Source: Gemmatimonas sp. UBA7669
GTDB taxonomy: Bacteria > Gemmatimonadota > Gemmatimonadetes > Gemmatimonadales > Gemmatimonadaceae
DNA: 64,000 nt
Assembly (NCBI RefSeq): GCF_002483225.1
Contig: NZ_DLHL01000033.1
Coordinates: 1-64,000 of the forward strand
Reading direction: 5' to 3'
Positions 44,231-54,894 of this stretch are shown here, one piece after another. Position 1 is the stretch's first letter. Each line of letters begins with the position of its first letter. Under the pieces are notes generated by a model, which saw nothing but the letters and a program-made list of their open reading frames with translations, made no database searches and was not told where the DNA came from. A program made the translations under genes and the position numbers.

Positions 44231-46561
44231 TTAGTCGAAGCGCACAACGCGGGCCTGCGGCAGCCAGCCTGTGCGGCCATCGGCGTGACGCACCTGCACC
44301 CACTCACCGCGGCGCATCTCCATGCGCACGACATCGCCCGTGCCGACACCGCCGGCCGGCGTGGCGTTGGCCAGCGGCGCCGAACGCAGCATGTCGGGAC
44401 GCTGCACCACCGCGAGGCCATCCGCACGCAACGCGTCGGCCTGCACATGGGCGTAGCTCATGCCGGCCGCGGCGACGATCAGAATGGCGAATGCGGGCGC
44501 GCGTGACGGCAGATGCGGCGGCCGCTGTGCGCCCGTGCCTTTGGGTACAGTGCGTCGACGCCGCAGCACCACAAAAAGCCAGATCCACCCGACCATCCAC
44601 AGCCCGGTTGCGACCAGTACCAGCAGATTCACCGGCACCATGGGCACGTCGGCCAGGCCACTGTGCGCGGTAGTCGGCAGCAAGAGCAGACGTTCCTGCA
44701 CATCGGCGGCCATGGGGTCAATGCGCGCGGCTCGCTGCCAGGCCAGTACGGCCGACACGGTATCACCGGCAGCCCACGCTGCCGTGCCCCAGTTGACCAA
44801 CAGGTCGGTATCACGTGGCCTTGCTGCACTTGCGCGTGCCCATTGTTCGGCAGCTCGCGAAAACCGCCGTCCTTCGTAGGCGGCCCGTGCCTCACGCTCG
44901 AGCAGCGTGAGATCGGCGGTAGACAGTGCGGGAGCACTGGCCGAGGCCTGAGGCGCGGGTGCAGGCGATGTTGGCGACAGCACCGGCACGGGCTGCGCGC
45001 CGCTCAGCCAAAGTCCGACGCCAATAACGGCGCGACCGCGGCCGCTCATACCGCGGCCCGTGTGACCGCGGGACTTCCCTACGTTCTGCGCATGCGCGGC
45101 GCCACGATGCCGCCAACGCATCCACCGTCTGCCCTGCCCTGCAGCCACCGCCTCCGCGTCGATGCGAGCGGCGAGGGCCTGGGCACCAGCGTCTGACAGA
45201 TCACTGTGCGCCGTGGATGCGGTGGACGATCCCGATTCATGATCCATTCCGCCATATCCCACGAGCGCGGCCCGATCCAACCACGTCAGCAAGTCCTGTG
45301 TCGTGGCGCGGGTGACCCCATGGCGGCGCAGTGCACGTTCGAACACCCGTCGCTCTGCAAGTTGGGTCTCCTCGAGTTGCAGACGCCCCTGCACGTTGCG
45401 CAGCAGCTCACGGCGCACACGTCGCGCGGTAGCGGCGGGACTCAGCGGCTCGGGCTCCGGTGTGCGCTCGGCCATGGTTACGATTGGCGCTGCGCTGGCC
45501 TGTGCGCCACGTCGCGCCATGAGCAGCAGCACCAGCACGAGCAGTGGTGCACCGAGCCACGCCGTGCCAATGACCAGCTTCCAGGTCGGCTGTCCCAGTA
45601 CATCCCACGCGGGCGCTGCGTTGCGCCAGTCGCGCAGCGCCAGCTGCGGATTGTCGTCACCGCCGTCTTCACTCCCCGGTGCGTTATCACCCGCCGCAAT
45701 GCTGATGTCCGCCGCCGGACTCTCCGCCCACGCATACTCGGCGCGATAGGGATCGAAGTAGGCATAGCGCAGCACGGGCAGCAACACCGGACCGGAACGC
45801 ACAGGCGTGACGAGATAGTCAAACTCCTTCACGCCGCGCACGCGGGCGCCGGTGGAATCCACCCGCACGCGCTCACTGCCCGGCACCACGCTGGCCCAGG
45901 ACAGTTCAACTTGTGGACGCGGCAGAAGTTTGACGTTGCCCACGCCGTCCACACGCAGGGTAAGCACAAAGGGGTCGCCGACACGCGCCTCGCTGGCATC
46001 CACGCGTGTGCTCAGCGTGAGTACACCCACGGCACCAGTGAAATCGGCGGGTCGCCCCACGTCGGGCAGCGGACGTACCACCACCGACGCACTTTCGGCG
46101 CGCACGACGTACGATTCTTCACGACTGAAGTAGCTCGACGACTGCGGCAAGCTGTACGTGAGCTGCGGCGAGGGAATGCGCAGCGGGCCTGGGGCCACCG
46201 GAAAGAGGGCGCGCTGAAACACGTGGGCCTCGAACACGGCGCCGGCATAATTTTGCGGCGCGACACGGCGCGGCGTGCCGAGCTCATAGGCCAGCAGGCC
46301 GCGCAGTTCAGGCGGCAGAAACTCCGGATTGCGCCGCAACCGACTGCGCGCCTGTTCGCTGAGCAGCACGGCCACCTGATAGGTGATCTGCTGTCCGACG
46401 TAGACAGTGTCGGGATACGCGGCCGCGTGGAAGTCGATGGGCCGCGTGGGATTCACGCGTACATCGCCCAGCACGGCGGTGGGTGAGGGCTGCGCCCAAG
46501 CCACCTTGGCCACGGCGGTCAGCAACAGCGCATTTACTGCGAGCCGCTTCATCAGGCCCAT
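44231..46561 (-). CDS. BatD-BatE fusion: secreted BatD domain, membrane anchors, TPR and SH3
   Basis: Bat (aerotolerance) envelope protein. The N-terminal signal (AVNALLLTAVAKVAWA) and BatD-type immunoglobulin-like strands (VGQQITYQVAVLLSEQAR) run to a membrane helix near 340 (LGAPLLVLVLLLMARR). A BatE-like part begins near 520 with TPR helices (EREARAAYEGRRFSRAAEQW, ARPRDTDLLVNWGTAAW), two membrane helices and a C-terminal SH3 domain (EWVQVRHADGRTGWLPQ). BatD and BatE are usually separate genes; here no stop codon separates them. ATG 46561 has GAGGG upstream; GTG 46573 overlaps batBC as GTGA. Confidence 0.85.
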   Translation of the reverse strand: MGLMKRLAVNALLLTAVAKVAWAQPSPTAVLGDVRVNPTRPIDFHAAAYPDTVYVGQQITYQVAVLLSEQARSRLRRNPEFLPPELRGLLAYELGTPRRVAPQNYAGAVFEAHVFQRALFPVAPGPLRIPSPQLTYSLPQSSSYFSREESYVVRAESASVVVRPLPDVGRPADFTGAVGVLTLSTRVDASEARVGDPFVLTLRVDGVGNVKLLPRPQVELSWASVVPGSERVRVDSTGARVRGVKEFDYLVTPVRSGPVLLPVLRYAYFDPYRAEYAWAESPAADISIAAGDNAPGSEDGGDDNPQLALRDWRNAAPAWDVLGQPTWKLVIGTAWLGAPLLVLVLLLMARRGAQASAAPIVTMAERTPEPEPLSPAATARRVRRELLRNVQGRLQLEETQLAERRVFERALRRHGVTRATTQDLLTWLDRAALVGYGGMDHESGSSTASTAHSDLSDAGAQALAARIDAEAVAAGQGRRWMRWRHRGAAHAQNVGKSRGHTGRGMSGRGRAVIGVGLWLSGAQPVPVLSPTSPAPAPQASASAPALSTADLTLLEREARAAYEGRRFSRAAEQWARASAARPRDTDLLVNWGTAAWAAGDTVSAVLAWQRAARIDPMAADVQERLLLLPTTAHSGLADVPMVPVNLLVLVATGLWMVGWIWLFVVLRRRRTVPKGTGAQRPPHLPSRAPAFAILIVAAAGMSYAHVQADALRADGLAVVQRPDMLRSAPLANATPAGGVGTGDVVRMEMRRGEWVQVRHADGRTGWLPQARVVRFD

Positions 46562-46569
46562 CATGTCCC

Positions 46570-48288
46570 TCACCAGTCCTTCCCACCCGGCGGCGTGCGC
46601 CCCTGACGCTGCTTGCGACCCTGCACGTCACGCTCTTCACGCGCGGCGCTGTTGAGCAGGGCTTCGGCCTGACGCTGATCGAGTCCGGCGTCGTCCTGCG
46701 GATCGGTGGGTGACTGATTGCCACTGCCCCCGCCCCCTCCACCGCCGCCGCTCTGCGGCGGGTTCTTGCGCAGGGAGAGTTCGTAGTTCCACTTGGCGTC
46801 GGCGTGGCCCGGTGTGTCGGTCAGGGCATCCCGATAGGCAGAGCGGGCGGCGGCGAGATAGCGCTCGGCTTCATTGCCGGGGGCCGCGCGACCGAGCAGC
46901 AGGGAGGCCAGGCCGGCGTTGAAGCGGGCACGGAACTGGGGCTCGCCGCTGGTCTGGAGGCGCACGGCTTCGAGGCGCTCACTGGCTTCGTTGAGCGAGT
47001 CGCGGGCGATGAGGGCGGTGCCGAGGTTGTAGGCGGTGCGCTGGGTGGTGTCGCCTTCGGTGATGAGGGTGCGATAGGCGGCGATGGCTTCGTCGATGCG
47101 GCCTTCAGCGAAGATGGTGGCCGGGTCGGGGGGGCGGGTGCAGGAGAGGAACAGGGGGGCGAGGAGAACAGCTAGCTGGGAGGTTCGGAGGATTGGAGGA
47201 TTGGAGACGGCGGTCTTGGTTTTGGTCGGGGTCGGGGTCTTGGTCGGGGTCGGGGTCGAGGTCGGGGTGCGGCGCGCGCGAGGAATGAGGCGCCAGGTGT
47301 CCCAGAGCAGGAGCAGCAAGGCGGGCGTGAGGACCCAGAGAAAGCGCGGGACGTGGTCTTCGCGTGAGCTCACTTCGCGGCGGGCGGTGCGCAGGGTGCG
47401 CAGCGCGCCGCGAATGCGCGAGGCTTTGTCGGAGGCTTCGGCGGGCACAAAGGTTCCATTCGACGCGCGAGCCACCTGCTCGAGCAGCGTGGGCGAATAG
47501 CGCGTGACCACCACGTTGCCTTCGTCATCCGTCTTCTGGCGCACCACCGAGCCGTCGCGTAGGGGAATCGTGCTGCCTTGTTCAGTGCCGAATCCCACCG
47601 TTACCACGCTGACGCCCTTGCTGCCGGCTTCCTGCGCGACGCGCTCCACCTCGCCGACGTCGTCAAAGGCTTCGCCGTCGCTCATGAGGACCAGCGCACG
47701 ATCGGCGCTGCCATCGCTGGCCAGCAGGACTTCGGTACCCTGGGCGATGGCGCGTGAAAGCGACGAACCTCCCTGCCCCACGACGCTGGGATCGAGATTG
47801 TCGAGAAAGAGCTCGAGTGCGCCGTCGTCATTGGTGAGCGGCGTGAGGATGTAGCTGCGACCGGCAAAGGCAATCAGCGCGATGCGATCGGCCTGCGACA
47901 TGGCCCGCAGACGGCGCACTTCCTGCTTCATGCGCTCGAGACGCGACGGGCGCTCGTCCTGCGCCATCATGGACAACGAGGCGTCGAGTACGAGGGCCAT
48001 GTCGATGCCGCGCGAACTCACCGGCCCACGCGCGAGGCCCCAGCGTGGGCCCGACAGCGCCACGCCAATGAGCAGCGCAGCCAGGACCAATCGCCACGTG
48101 CGTCGCCGCTCCGGCATGGGGTCCACGCTGACCAGTCGCAGCAATGCCGAGGACTCGGCAAATCGCGCCAATCGCGCAGCGTGACGGCGTGACTGCAGCC
48201 GACGTGCCCACCACACCGCCAGGGGCAGCACGATGGCCAGGATCAGCAGCCAGGGTTCGTCGAAACGCAGCGGCGGCAGGTTGTTCAT
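46570..48288 (-). CDS. BatB-BatC fusion: VWA membrane protein with TPR and Gly-rich tail
   Basis: Two N-terminal membrane helices, then a von Willebrand A domain with MIDAS motif DASLSMM (about residues 90-270), a membrane helix (WVLTPALLLLLWDTW), a Thr/Pro/Lys linker and a second hydrophobic stretch (VLLAPLFLSC). TPR-like helices (EAIAAYRTLITEGDT, NLGTALIARDSLNEAS, AKWNYELSLRKNPP) and a glycine run with GLDQRQAEALLNSA, typical of BatC, complete it. Such proteins help aerotolerance and envelope stress responses in other phyla. ATG 48288. Confidence 0.85.
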   Translation of the reverse strand: MNNLPPLRFDEPWLLILAIVLPLAVWWARRLQSRRHAARLARFAESSALLRLVSVDPMPERRRTWRLVLAALLIGVALSGPRWGLARGPVSSRGIDMALVLDASLSMMAQDERPSRLERMKQEVRRLRAMSQADRIALIAFAGRSYILTPLTNDDGALELFLDNLDPSVVGQGGSSLSRAIAQGTEVLLASDGSADRALVLMSDGEAFDDVGEVERVAQEAGSKGVSVVTVGFGTEQGSTIPLRDGSVVRQKTDDEGNVVVTRYSPTLLEQVARASNGTFVPAEASDKASRIRGALRTLRTARREVSSREDHVPRFLWVLTPALLLLLWDTWRLIPRARRTPTSTPTPTKTPTPTKTKTAVSNPPILRTSQLAVLLAPLFLSCTRPPDPATIFAEGRIDEAIAAYRTLITEGDTTQRTAYNLGTALIARDSLNEASERLEAVRLQTSGEPQFRARFNAGLASLLLGRAAPGNEAERYLAAARSAYRDALTDTPGHADAKWNYELSLRKNPPQSGGGGGGGGSGNQSPTDPQDDAGLDQRQAEALLNSAAREERDVQGRKQRQGRTPPGGKDW

Positions 48289-48298
48289 GGCAAGGCAC

Positions 48299-49363
48299 TC
48301 ATGGCAGGATTCCGCGCCGCGCGCGCAGCCAGAGTTCGGCCAGCAACACGAGGGTGCCAAAGAGCAGCGGCCAGCGATACTGCTCGGTGTAGCGAATGTA
48401 GGCCTTGGCTTCTACCGACGATCGCTCGAGGCGGTCGATCTGTTCGTAGATGGTTTGCAGTGCGGCGGCATCACGTGCGCGGAAGTACTTGCCACCTGTC
48501 GAATTGGCGATTTCGGTGAGCAGTGGCTCGTCGATCTTTACGGGCCGGTTTTCGTAGCGCAGTCCAAACAGTCCACGTCCCACGGGTACGGCCGCCATGC
48601 CTTCGGTGCCCACACCAATGGTGTAGATGCGAATGCCAAACGCTCCCGCCGCCTGCGCTGCGGTGCGTGGATCGATGGAGCCGCGATTGTTTTCGCCGTC
48701 CGTCAGCAGCACCATCACGCGCGAACGTCCTGGCGAATTGCGCAGCCGGTTGGCCGCCGTGGCAATGGCGGTGCCAATGGCCGTGCCGTCTTCGAGTTGA
48801 CCGATCTGCAGGTTGTCGATGGCCGCGAGCACCACCGGGTAGTCGGTGGTAAGCGGCACCTGCGTCAGCGCCTCACCGGAGAACGCCACGAGACCCACGC
48901 GGTCGCTGGTGCGGCCCATGACAAATCGTTTGACCTTGTCCTTGGCCACCTCCATGCGGTTCTGCGGCTGAAAGTCCTCCGCCAGCATGGAGCTGCTGAT
49001 GTCCACGGTCATGACGATATCAATACCGTCACTGTTCACCCGCTCGGCACGCGCGCCCGAGCGCGGCTGCGCGACGGCAAGCACCACACCCGTGAGGGCG
49101 AGTGCACGCAGCCACGGAATCCAGCGCGCACCACGCAGCACGGGACGCGGCCCGCGCGCGAGCACGCCGGCACGCGAGAAGGGAATGGTGGCCTGACCTG
49201 ATTCACGGCGCCGCAGGGTCCACAACCACAGCCAGAGCAGCGGCAGCAGGAGCAGGGCCTCGGGATGCGCGAGGTTGATGCCCGCGACAGTCACGAAGCC
49301 GCTGCGTGCGGCCCACCAGTCGGCGAACGGCAACGCCGCGAACCACTCCAAGAGCGCGCCCAT
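48299..49363 (-). CDS. BatA-like VWA membrane protein
   Basis: 354-residue VWA protein with N-terminal membrane helix (ALLLLPLLWLWLW), the MIDAS DISSSMLAEDFQPQNR, later conserved Thr/Asp motifs (DGTAIGTAIATAANRL, LLTDGENNRG) and a C-terminal membrane helix. It pairs with the BatB-BatC protein (two VWA proteins side by side is the Bat pattern). ATG 49363 chosen; GTG 49387 is possible. Confidence 0.9.
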   Translation of the reverse strand: MGALLEWFAALPFADWWAARSGFVTVAGINLAHPEALLLLPLLWLWLWTLRRRESGQATIPFSRAGVLARGPRPVLRGARWIPWLRALALTGVVLAVAQPRSGARAERVNSDGIDIVMTVDISSSMLAEDFQPQNRMEVAKDKVKRFVMGRTSDRVGLVAFSGEALTQVPLTTDYPVVLAAIDNLQIGQLEDGTAIGTAIATAANRLRNSPGRSRVMVLLTDGENNRGSIDPRTAAQAAGAFGIRIYTIGVGTEGMAAVPVGRGLFGLRYENRPVKIDEPLLTEIANSTGGKYFRARDAAALQTIYEQIDRLERSSVEAKAYIRYTEQYRWPLLFGTLVLLAELWLRARRGILP

Positions 49364-49390
49364 CAGTGCTGACCCATCAGTGTTCACCCA

Positions 49391-50400
49391 TCAGGGCACA
49401 CCTGCCGGCGGACCGCGGCGATCGCTGCGTGTTGTCACCGACGCACGTCGAGCGGCCTCCTCGGCGGCCCGACGTTCGGCATCGGCGGCGCGGGCCGCGG
49501 CATCGGCCGCTGCACGCGCGGCTTCACGGGTGGCACGCTCGCTGGCCTCGATGTGCTCCACAATCGCGCGCGCTTCACCGGCCAGACGCCGAGCGCGCTC
49601 GGCACTCACGGGATGCGCCGCGAACTTGATGATGTCGACGTCGGCCAGCAGCGAGTACAGACGGTCGTGTGGCACATGCGGATTGGGCGCCACGGCTTCC
49701 AGTACTTCACCACTGGTGAGTGCCAGATGCGCCGCCGGTACTCGCGCCTCGAGATACCAGCGCAGCACATCAACTGCGAGGGCGGTCCAGCGTCCGGTTT
49801 CACCGGCGTCGGCCAGACTCAGGCGATCCAGCCGATCGAATTCGTGCAGGGCCCGCGCGTACGGATCCAGCAGCGGCGCGGCGGGTGCCGCCACCTTGCG
49901 GCGCTTGTGGCGTCGCCAGAGCCAGGCCAGCAGCGCCAGTGCTGCCAGAACCAGCAGGGCCGGCCACCAGCGCTCCCACCATGGCACCTCGCGCAGGTAG
50001 AGATCGCGCGCGGGCTTGGGCACATGCAGGGTGCTGTCGCCGGGCAACACGCTGCGTACGAACACGCGCGCATCGCTGAGTGGCACACGCAGACTGCTGC
50101 TGCCCACACGCACCGTGACATCGGACAAGCCAATGGGCACCCGCCCCACATCCCACGCGGAGAGCGTGTACTCGGCACGCTCGCGGCGTGTGCCGAGTTT
50201 GGTGCCTTCGTCCACAATGCGCAGCGGCGCGCGCATGTTGACCACGGCGGTGCTGTCCTTGATTTGCGGCCATTCCACGGTGGCACCGGCCGGAACGGCC
50301 ACGGTGACCACGAACACGAAGGGGTCACCCACCTCCACCGTGTCAGGCCGCAGCAACGTACCGGCCTGTATGCGCGGCGGCTGCACACGCAACGCGGTGT

Positions 50401-50404
<4 letters not shown>
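49391..50404 (-). CDS. Bat-operon membrane protein (DUF4381-like), unknown function
   Basis: 337-residue protein with beta-strand-rich N-terminal part (DTVEVGDPFVFVVTVAVP, SSLRVPLSDARVFVRSV), one membrane helix at about 150-168 (WWPALLVLAALALLAWLW) and a cytoplasmic helical part. The tail is an Ala/Glu/Arg helix (AARAAADAAARAADAERRAA). It occupies the place of the small membrane protein usually encoded between DUF58 and batA in moxR operons. ATG 50404 overlaps the DUF58 stop. Confidence 0.65.
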
Positions 50405-51368
<964 letters not shown>

Positions 51369-51372
<4 letters not shown>

Positions 51373-52355
51373 GGCGCCTCGACGACCGCCAGCAGGCGCG
51401 AGACGATGGTGTCGCTGGTCACGCCCTCGGCGTCGGCTTCGAACGACGTGAGCACACGATGCCGGAGCACGTCGGGGGCGATGCTCTTGACGTCATCGGG
51501 GGTGACAAACGCGCGACCACGCAGAAACGCGTGCGCACGCGCCGCCTGGCCGAGCGCGATGGTGGCGCGTGGCGAGGCACCGAACTCAATGAGCGGACGC
51601 AGGTCGGCGGCGCCCATTTCCTCGGGATGACGCGTGGCGTGCACCAGTTCGACGATATAGTCGACGATGCGCTCGTCCATGTACAGCTCACTGATGCGAT
51701 GCCGTGCGTCGAGAATGGCGTCGGGTGAGGCCACCGGGGCAATGGACACACGATCACCGCCGGCCATGCGACGCAGTATTTCCTTTTCTTCGGCGCGGGT
51801 GGGGTAGCCCACGCGCAGCTTCATCATGAAGCGGTCCACCTGGGCTTCAGGCAGCGGATAGGTGCCTTCCTGCTCGATGGGGTTCTGCGTGGCCAGCACG
51901 AGGAAGGGCTCGGCCAAACGGTAGGTGGTGCCACCGATGGTGACCTGCTTTTCCTGCATGGCCTCGAGCAGCGCCGCCTGCACCTTGGCCGGCGCGCGAT
52001 TGATTTCGTCGGCGAGGATGATGTTGGCGAAGATGGGGCCGTGCTTGACGCGGAACTCGCCCGTGGGCTGATCGAAGATCTGGGTGCCCACCACATCGGC
52101 AGGCAGCAGGTCGGGCGTGAACTGAATGCGCTGGAAGGTGGTGCGCACCGTCTCCGCGAGTGTGCGCACGGTGAGGGTCTTGGCGAGACCGGGCACACCT
52201 TCGAGCAGCACGTGGCCACCGGTGAGCAGGCAGATGAGCAGCCGCTCCACCATGTATTCCTGTCCAACAATGCGGCGCGCCACTTCACGCAGCACGCCCT
52301 GTACCAGGGCCGCGTCCTGCGAGGCGGCAACACTTTGGGTGACGTGTGAGGTCAC
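51369..52355 (-). CDS. moxR: MoxR family AAA+ ATPase
   Basis: AAA+ chaperone-like ATPase that commonly sits at the head of Bat/DUF58 operons. Walker A EGVPGLAKTLTVRTLAE, Walker B and sensor: ADEINRAPAKVQAALLEAMQE, ATQNPIEQEGTYPLPEAQ, and arginine finger region LDRFMMKL. 328 residues from the GTG at 52355, chosen because GGGAG precedes it; the upstream frame lacks family similarity. First gene of the long operon running to birA. Confidence 0.92.
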
Positions 52356-52580
52356 GTGTGCTGTACTCCCAGCCGATGTGTCAGCTATACGAACAGAGGT
52401 GAATTCCGCGATACATCCCGATATGGACGTCGGCCCGAACTGCCGCACGACCTTGCGAGTGATCGCAGGACCGTTTGCAGCATACCCGACAGACCGGCTC
52501 GTTGCTCCAACACTGCCCAACCCCACCGTGCTCGCCAATGGTCACCCGTTCGCGGTGGCCTTTGGCGTTTCGCCCGGGCG

Positions 52581-53615
52581 TCACCCGGACGCGATCACGG
52601 CTTCCAGTATGTCCTGCTCGGCCGGCGTGAGGGCCCGGGCGGCACCGGAGGGGAGGTTGCCGAGCTTGACGGGGCCGAAGCGCGTACGCACGAGACGCTC
52701 GACTTCGAGACCGAGGGCGTCACAGAGACGGCGCACTTCGTGGGTGCGGCCTTCGGCAATGGTGAGTTCGAAGGCCCAGCGGCGATTGCCGAGGGGAGCC
52801 GCCGTCACGTCACGCGGATAGACCATGCCGTCTTCCAGTTCCACGCCGCGCCGCGCTTCGCGGGCCGCGGTCACGGCGTCGCCGCGCACGGTGGCCACAT
52901 AGGTACGCTCCACTTCACGGCTCGGATGGGTGAGCGCGTGTGCGGCCGTGCCATCGGTGGTCAGCAGGATGACGCCTTCGGTCATGAAGTCGAGCCGCCC
53001 CACGTACACGAGACCGGGCGCGTCCTCCACGAGATCGAACACCGTGCGCCGTCCCTCCGGATCCTTGCGCGTGGTCATGACGGCCGCCGGCTTGTGCAAC
53101 ACAATCCAGCGATGCGCCGACACGGCCGTCTTGACCGGCTGTCCGTCGAGCGTGATCTGATCGCGCTTCGGGTCGACCACCTGCCCGACGGTGGCCACAC
53201 TGCCGTTGACCTGCACGCGGCCCTCCGCGACGGCCTTGTCGGCCTCGCGGCGACTCACCACTCCGGCGCGCGCGAGTGCACGTTGCACACGCATGGGTCC
53301 TTCGTTGCGCGCCGCCATGGTGCCGCCGCTGCGCGAGTACTCCTGTCCGGCGGCTGCACGCTTGGGGCGGGGCCTGGCCGACGGTTTGGACGAAGACTTG
53401 GCCGCGGACTTGGCGCCTGGCCTGTCTGCTGTTTTTTTCGCGGCATCGCGCGGGCCGGCCTTGGAAGCTCCCGGCTTGCCGGCGCCAGACTTCCCGGCGC
53501 CCGATCTACCGGCTCCCGGCTTGCCGGACCCCGGCCTACCGGATCCCGGCTTACCAGACCCGGGCTTGCCGGAGCCCGGCCGGCCGTCACCTCCGGAGCG
53601 ACGCGCGGGCGTCAC
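52581..53615 (-). CDS. RsuA/RluB-type pseudouridine synthase with long repeat tail
   Basis: Modifies a uridine in rRNA. Residues 1-100 are a low-complexity basic tail built on PGSGK-like units and Ala/Lys/Ser. The S4 RNA-binding domain begins near residue 108 (VQRALARAGVVSRREADKA), and the catalytic GRLDFMTEGVILLTTDG with Asp follows, then REVERTYVATVRG. The ATG in MAARNEGP (codon 100) would remove the tail, but the GTG at 53615 overlaps the scpB stop (GTGA) and coding composition continues, so I keep it. Confidence 0.9.
   Translation of the reverse strand: MTPARRSGGDGRPGSGKPGSGKPGSGRPGSGKPGAGRSGAGKSGAGKPGASKAGPRDAAKKTADRPGAKSAAKSSSKPSARPRPKRAAAGQEYSRSGGTMAARNEGPMRVQRALARAGVVSRREADKAVAEGRVQVNGSVATVGQVVDPKRDQITLDGQPVKTAVSAHRWIVLHKPAAVMTTRKDPEGRRTVFDLVEDAPGLVYVGRLDFMTEGVILLTTDGTAAHALTHPSREVERTYVATVRGDAVTAAREARRGVELEDGMVYPRDVTAAPLGNRRWAFELTIAEGRTHEVRRLCDALGLEVERLVRTRFGPVKLGNLPSGAARALTPAEQDILEAVIASG
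53460..53579. repeat. PGSGK/SGAGK coding repeat in the pseudouridine synthase tail
   Basis: About eight 15-bp units code for PGSGK, PGSGR and SGAGK pentapeptides, then diverge. It lies just after the overlap with scpB, so its expansion could change tail length without disturbing the S4 domain. Confidence 0.75.
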
Positions 53616-54166
53616 TCCGGTACGACCGTGGCGTTTCCAGCGCCGCGCAGCGCGATGGCCAGTTCGTCAGCGCGCGGCAGTTCCTCGAGATGGCGCAGCG
53701 CAAACTGCTCGAGGAATTGCGAGGTGGTGCCATAGAGCAGCGGACGGCCGATGCCTTCACTGCGGCCCACAATGTCGATGAGCCCACGCTCATGCAGCGA
53801 CTTGAGCACCGAGCCCACGGCCACACCACGAATTTCTTCGATTTCCGCGCGGCCGATGGGCTGACGATAGGCGACGATGGCCAGCGTTTCGAGCGCGGCC
53901 GCCGAGAGCTTCTGCGGACGCACCGCGACCTGCGCGCGCTCGATGGCCTCGGCGAATTCGGCGCGCGTGAGGATCTGCCAGCCTCCACCCTGCTCCACCA
54001 GTTCGACGGCGTGCCCGTCCACATCGTAGTGCTCGCGCAGCTCGTCGAGTGCAGCGCTCACCGCCGCGGGGCTCGACTCGGGGTCGAGCGCCGCGAGCGT
54101 GTCGAAGGGAATGGGGCGCGGGGCAGCGAAGAGCGCTGCTTCAAGCAGCTTCGCTAATGGCGTCAC
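53612..54166 (-). CDS. scpB: Segregation and condensation protein ScpB
   Basis: Winged-helix partner of ScpA in the SMC condensin. The 184-residue protein shows LLEAALFAAPRPIPFD, LETLAIVAYRQPIGRAEIEE, the SVLKSLHERGLIDIVGRSE winged helix, and GRPLLYGTT. GTG 54166 overlaps the end of scpA by 26 bases. SMC itself is not in the window. Confidence 0.93.
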   Translation of the reverse strand: MTPLAKLLEAALFAAPRPIPFDTLAALDPESSPAAVSAALDELREHYDVDGHAVELVEQGGGWQILTRAEFAEAIERAQVAVRPQKLSAAALETLAIVAYRQPIGRAEIEEIRGVAVGSVLKSLHERGLIDIVGRSEGIGRPLLYGTTSQFLEQFALRHLEELPRADELAIALRGAGNATVVPE

Positions 54167-54890
54167 GACGGATCTCCACAGAGGCAAAGGCGCGGGACTG
54201 CGCAATGCGCAGCTCACCGAGCTTCGCCATTTCGAGCAGGGCCAGCAGCACGGACAGGATCTGCCAGGGTTCGGCGTCGCGGGCGACGAGGTCCGACCAG
54301 CGGCAGGCGCGGCGCATGGCCAGCACGGCACGCACCGTGCCCATGGCCCCGGCCACGTCGAGCGCCCGCGGCACGACTTCGTGCAGCGTGGGCTCCTTGG
54401 TGACGCGCAGCACCCGATCCACCGCCGCGAGCAGCTCGCCGAGTGAGAGCGAGAGCGGCGCATTGAGCGGCGTGAGGTCAGCGGCCACCGGCACGAAGCG
54501 GCGCGCGAACTGATGCCGGCGCTCTTCACCGCGGCGCTCGAGCAGGTCCACCACTTCGCGCATCTGCTGGTACTCGAGCAGACGGCGCACGAGTTCAGCG
54601 CGCGGATCTTCCCACGCGTCCTCGCCATCGGCGCGCGGCAGCAGCATCTGCGCCTTGATGCGCAAGAGACGCGCCGCCATCTCGAGATAGTCCGCGGCTT
54701 CATCGAGCCCGAGTGAGCTGATGCGCGCGAGGAACTGCTCGGCGATGCGGGCGATGGGAATGTCGTAGATGTCCACCTGCTCGTCGCGGATGAGCGACAG
54801 CAGCAGGTCGAGCGGGCCCGTGAACTGGCTCAGCTCGATGACAAACGACGGGGTGTTGGCCTCGACGGAACGGAAGTTCGGTGCAGTCAC
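54141..54890 (-). CDS. scpA: Segregation and condensation protein ScpA
   Basis: Kleisin subunit linking SMC heads. It shows FTGPLDLLLSLIRDEQVDIYD at the start, YLEMAARLLRIKAQMLLPR, and a C-terminal winged helix. 249 residues is normal. The GTG start at 54890 is 4 bases after the M50 gene stop, and the end overlaps scpB. Confidence 0.94.
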   Translation of the reverse strand: MTAPNFRSVEANTPSFVIELSQFTGPLDLLLSLIRDEQVDIYDIPIARIAEQFLARISSLGLDEAADYLEMAARLLRIKAQMLLPRADGEDAWEDPRAELVRRLLEYQQMREVVDLLERRGEERRHQFARRFVPVAADLTPLNAPLSLSLGELLAAVDRVLRVTKEPTLHEVVPRALDVAGAMGTVRAVLAMRRACRWSDLVARDAEPWQILSVLLALLEMAKLGELRIAQSRAFASVEIRRDAISEAA

Positions 54891-54894
54891 GCGA

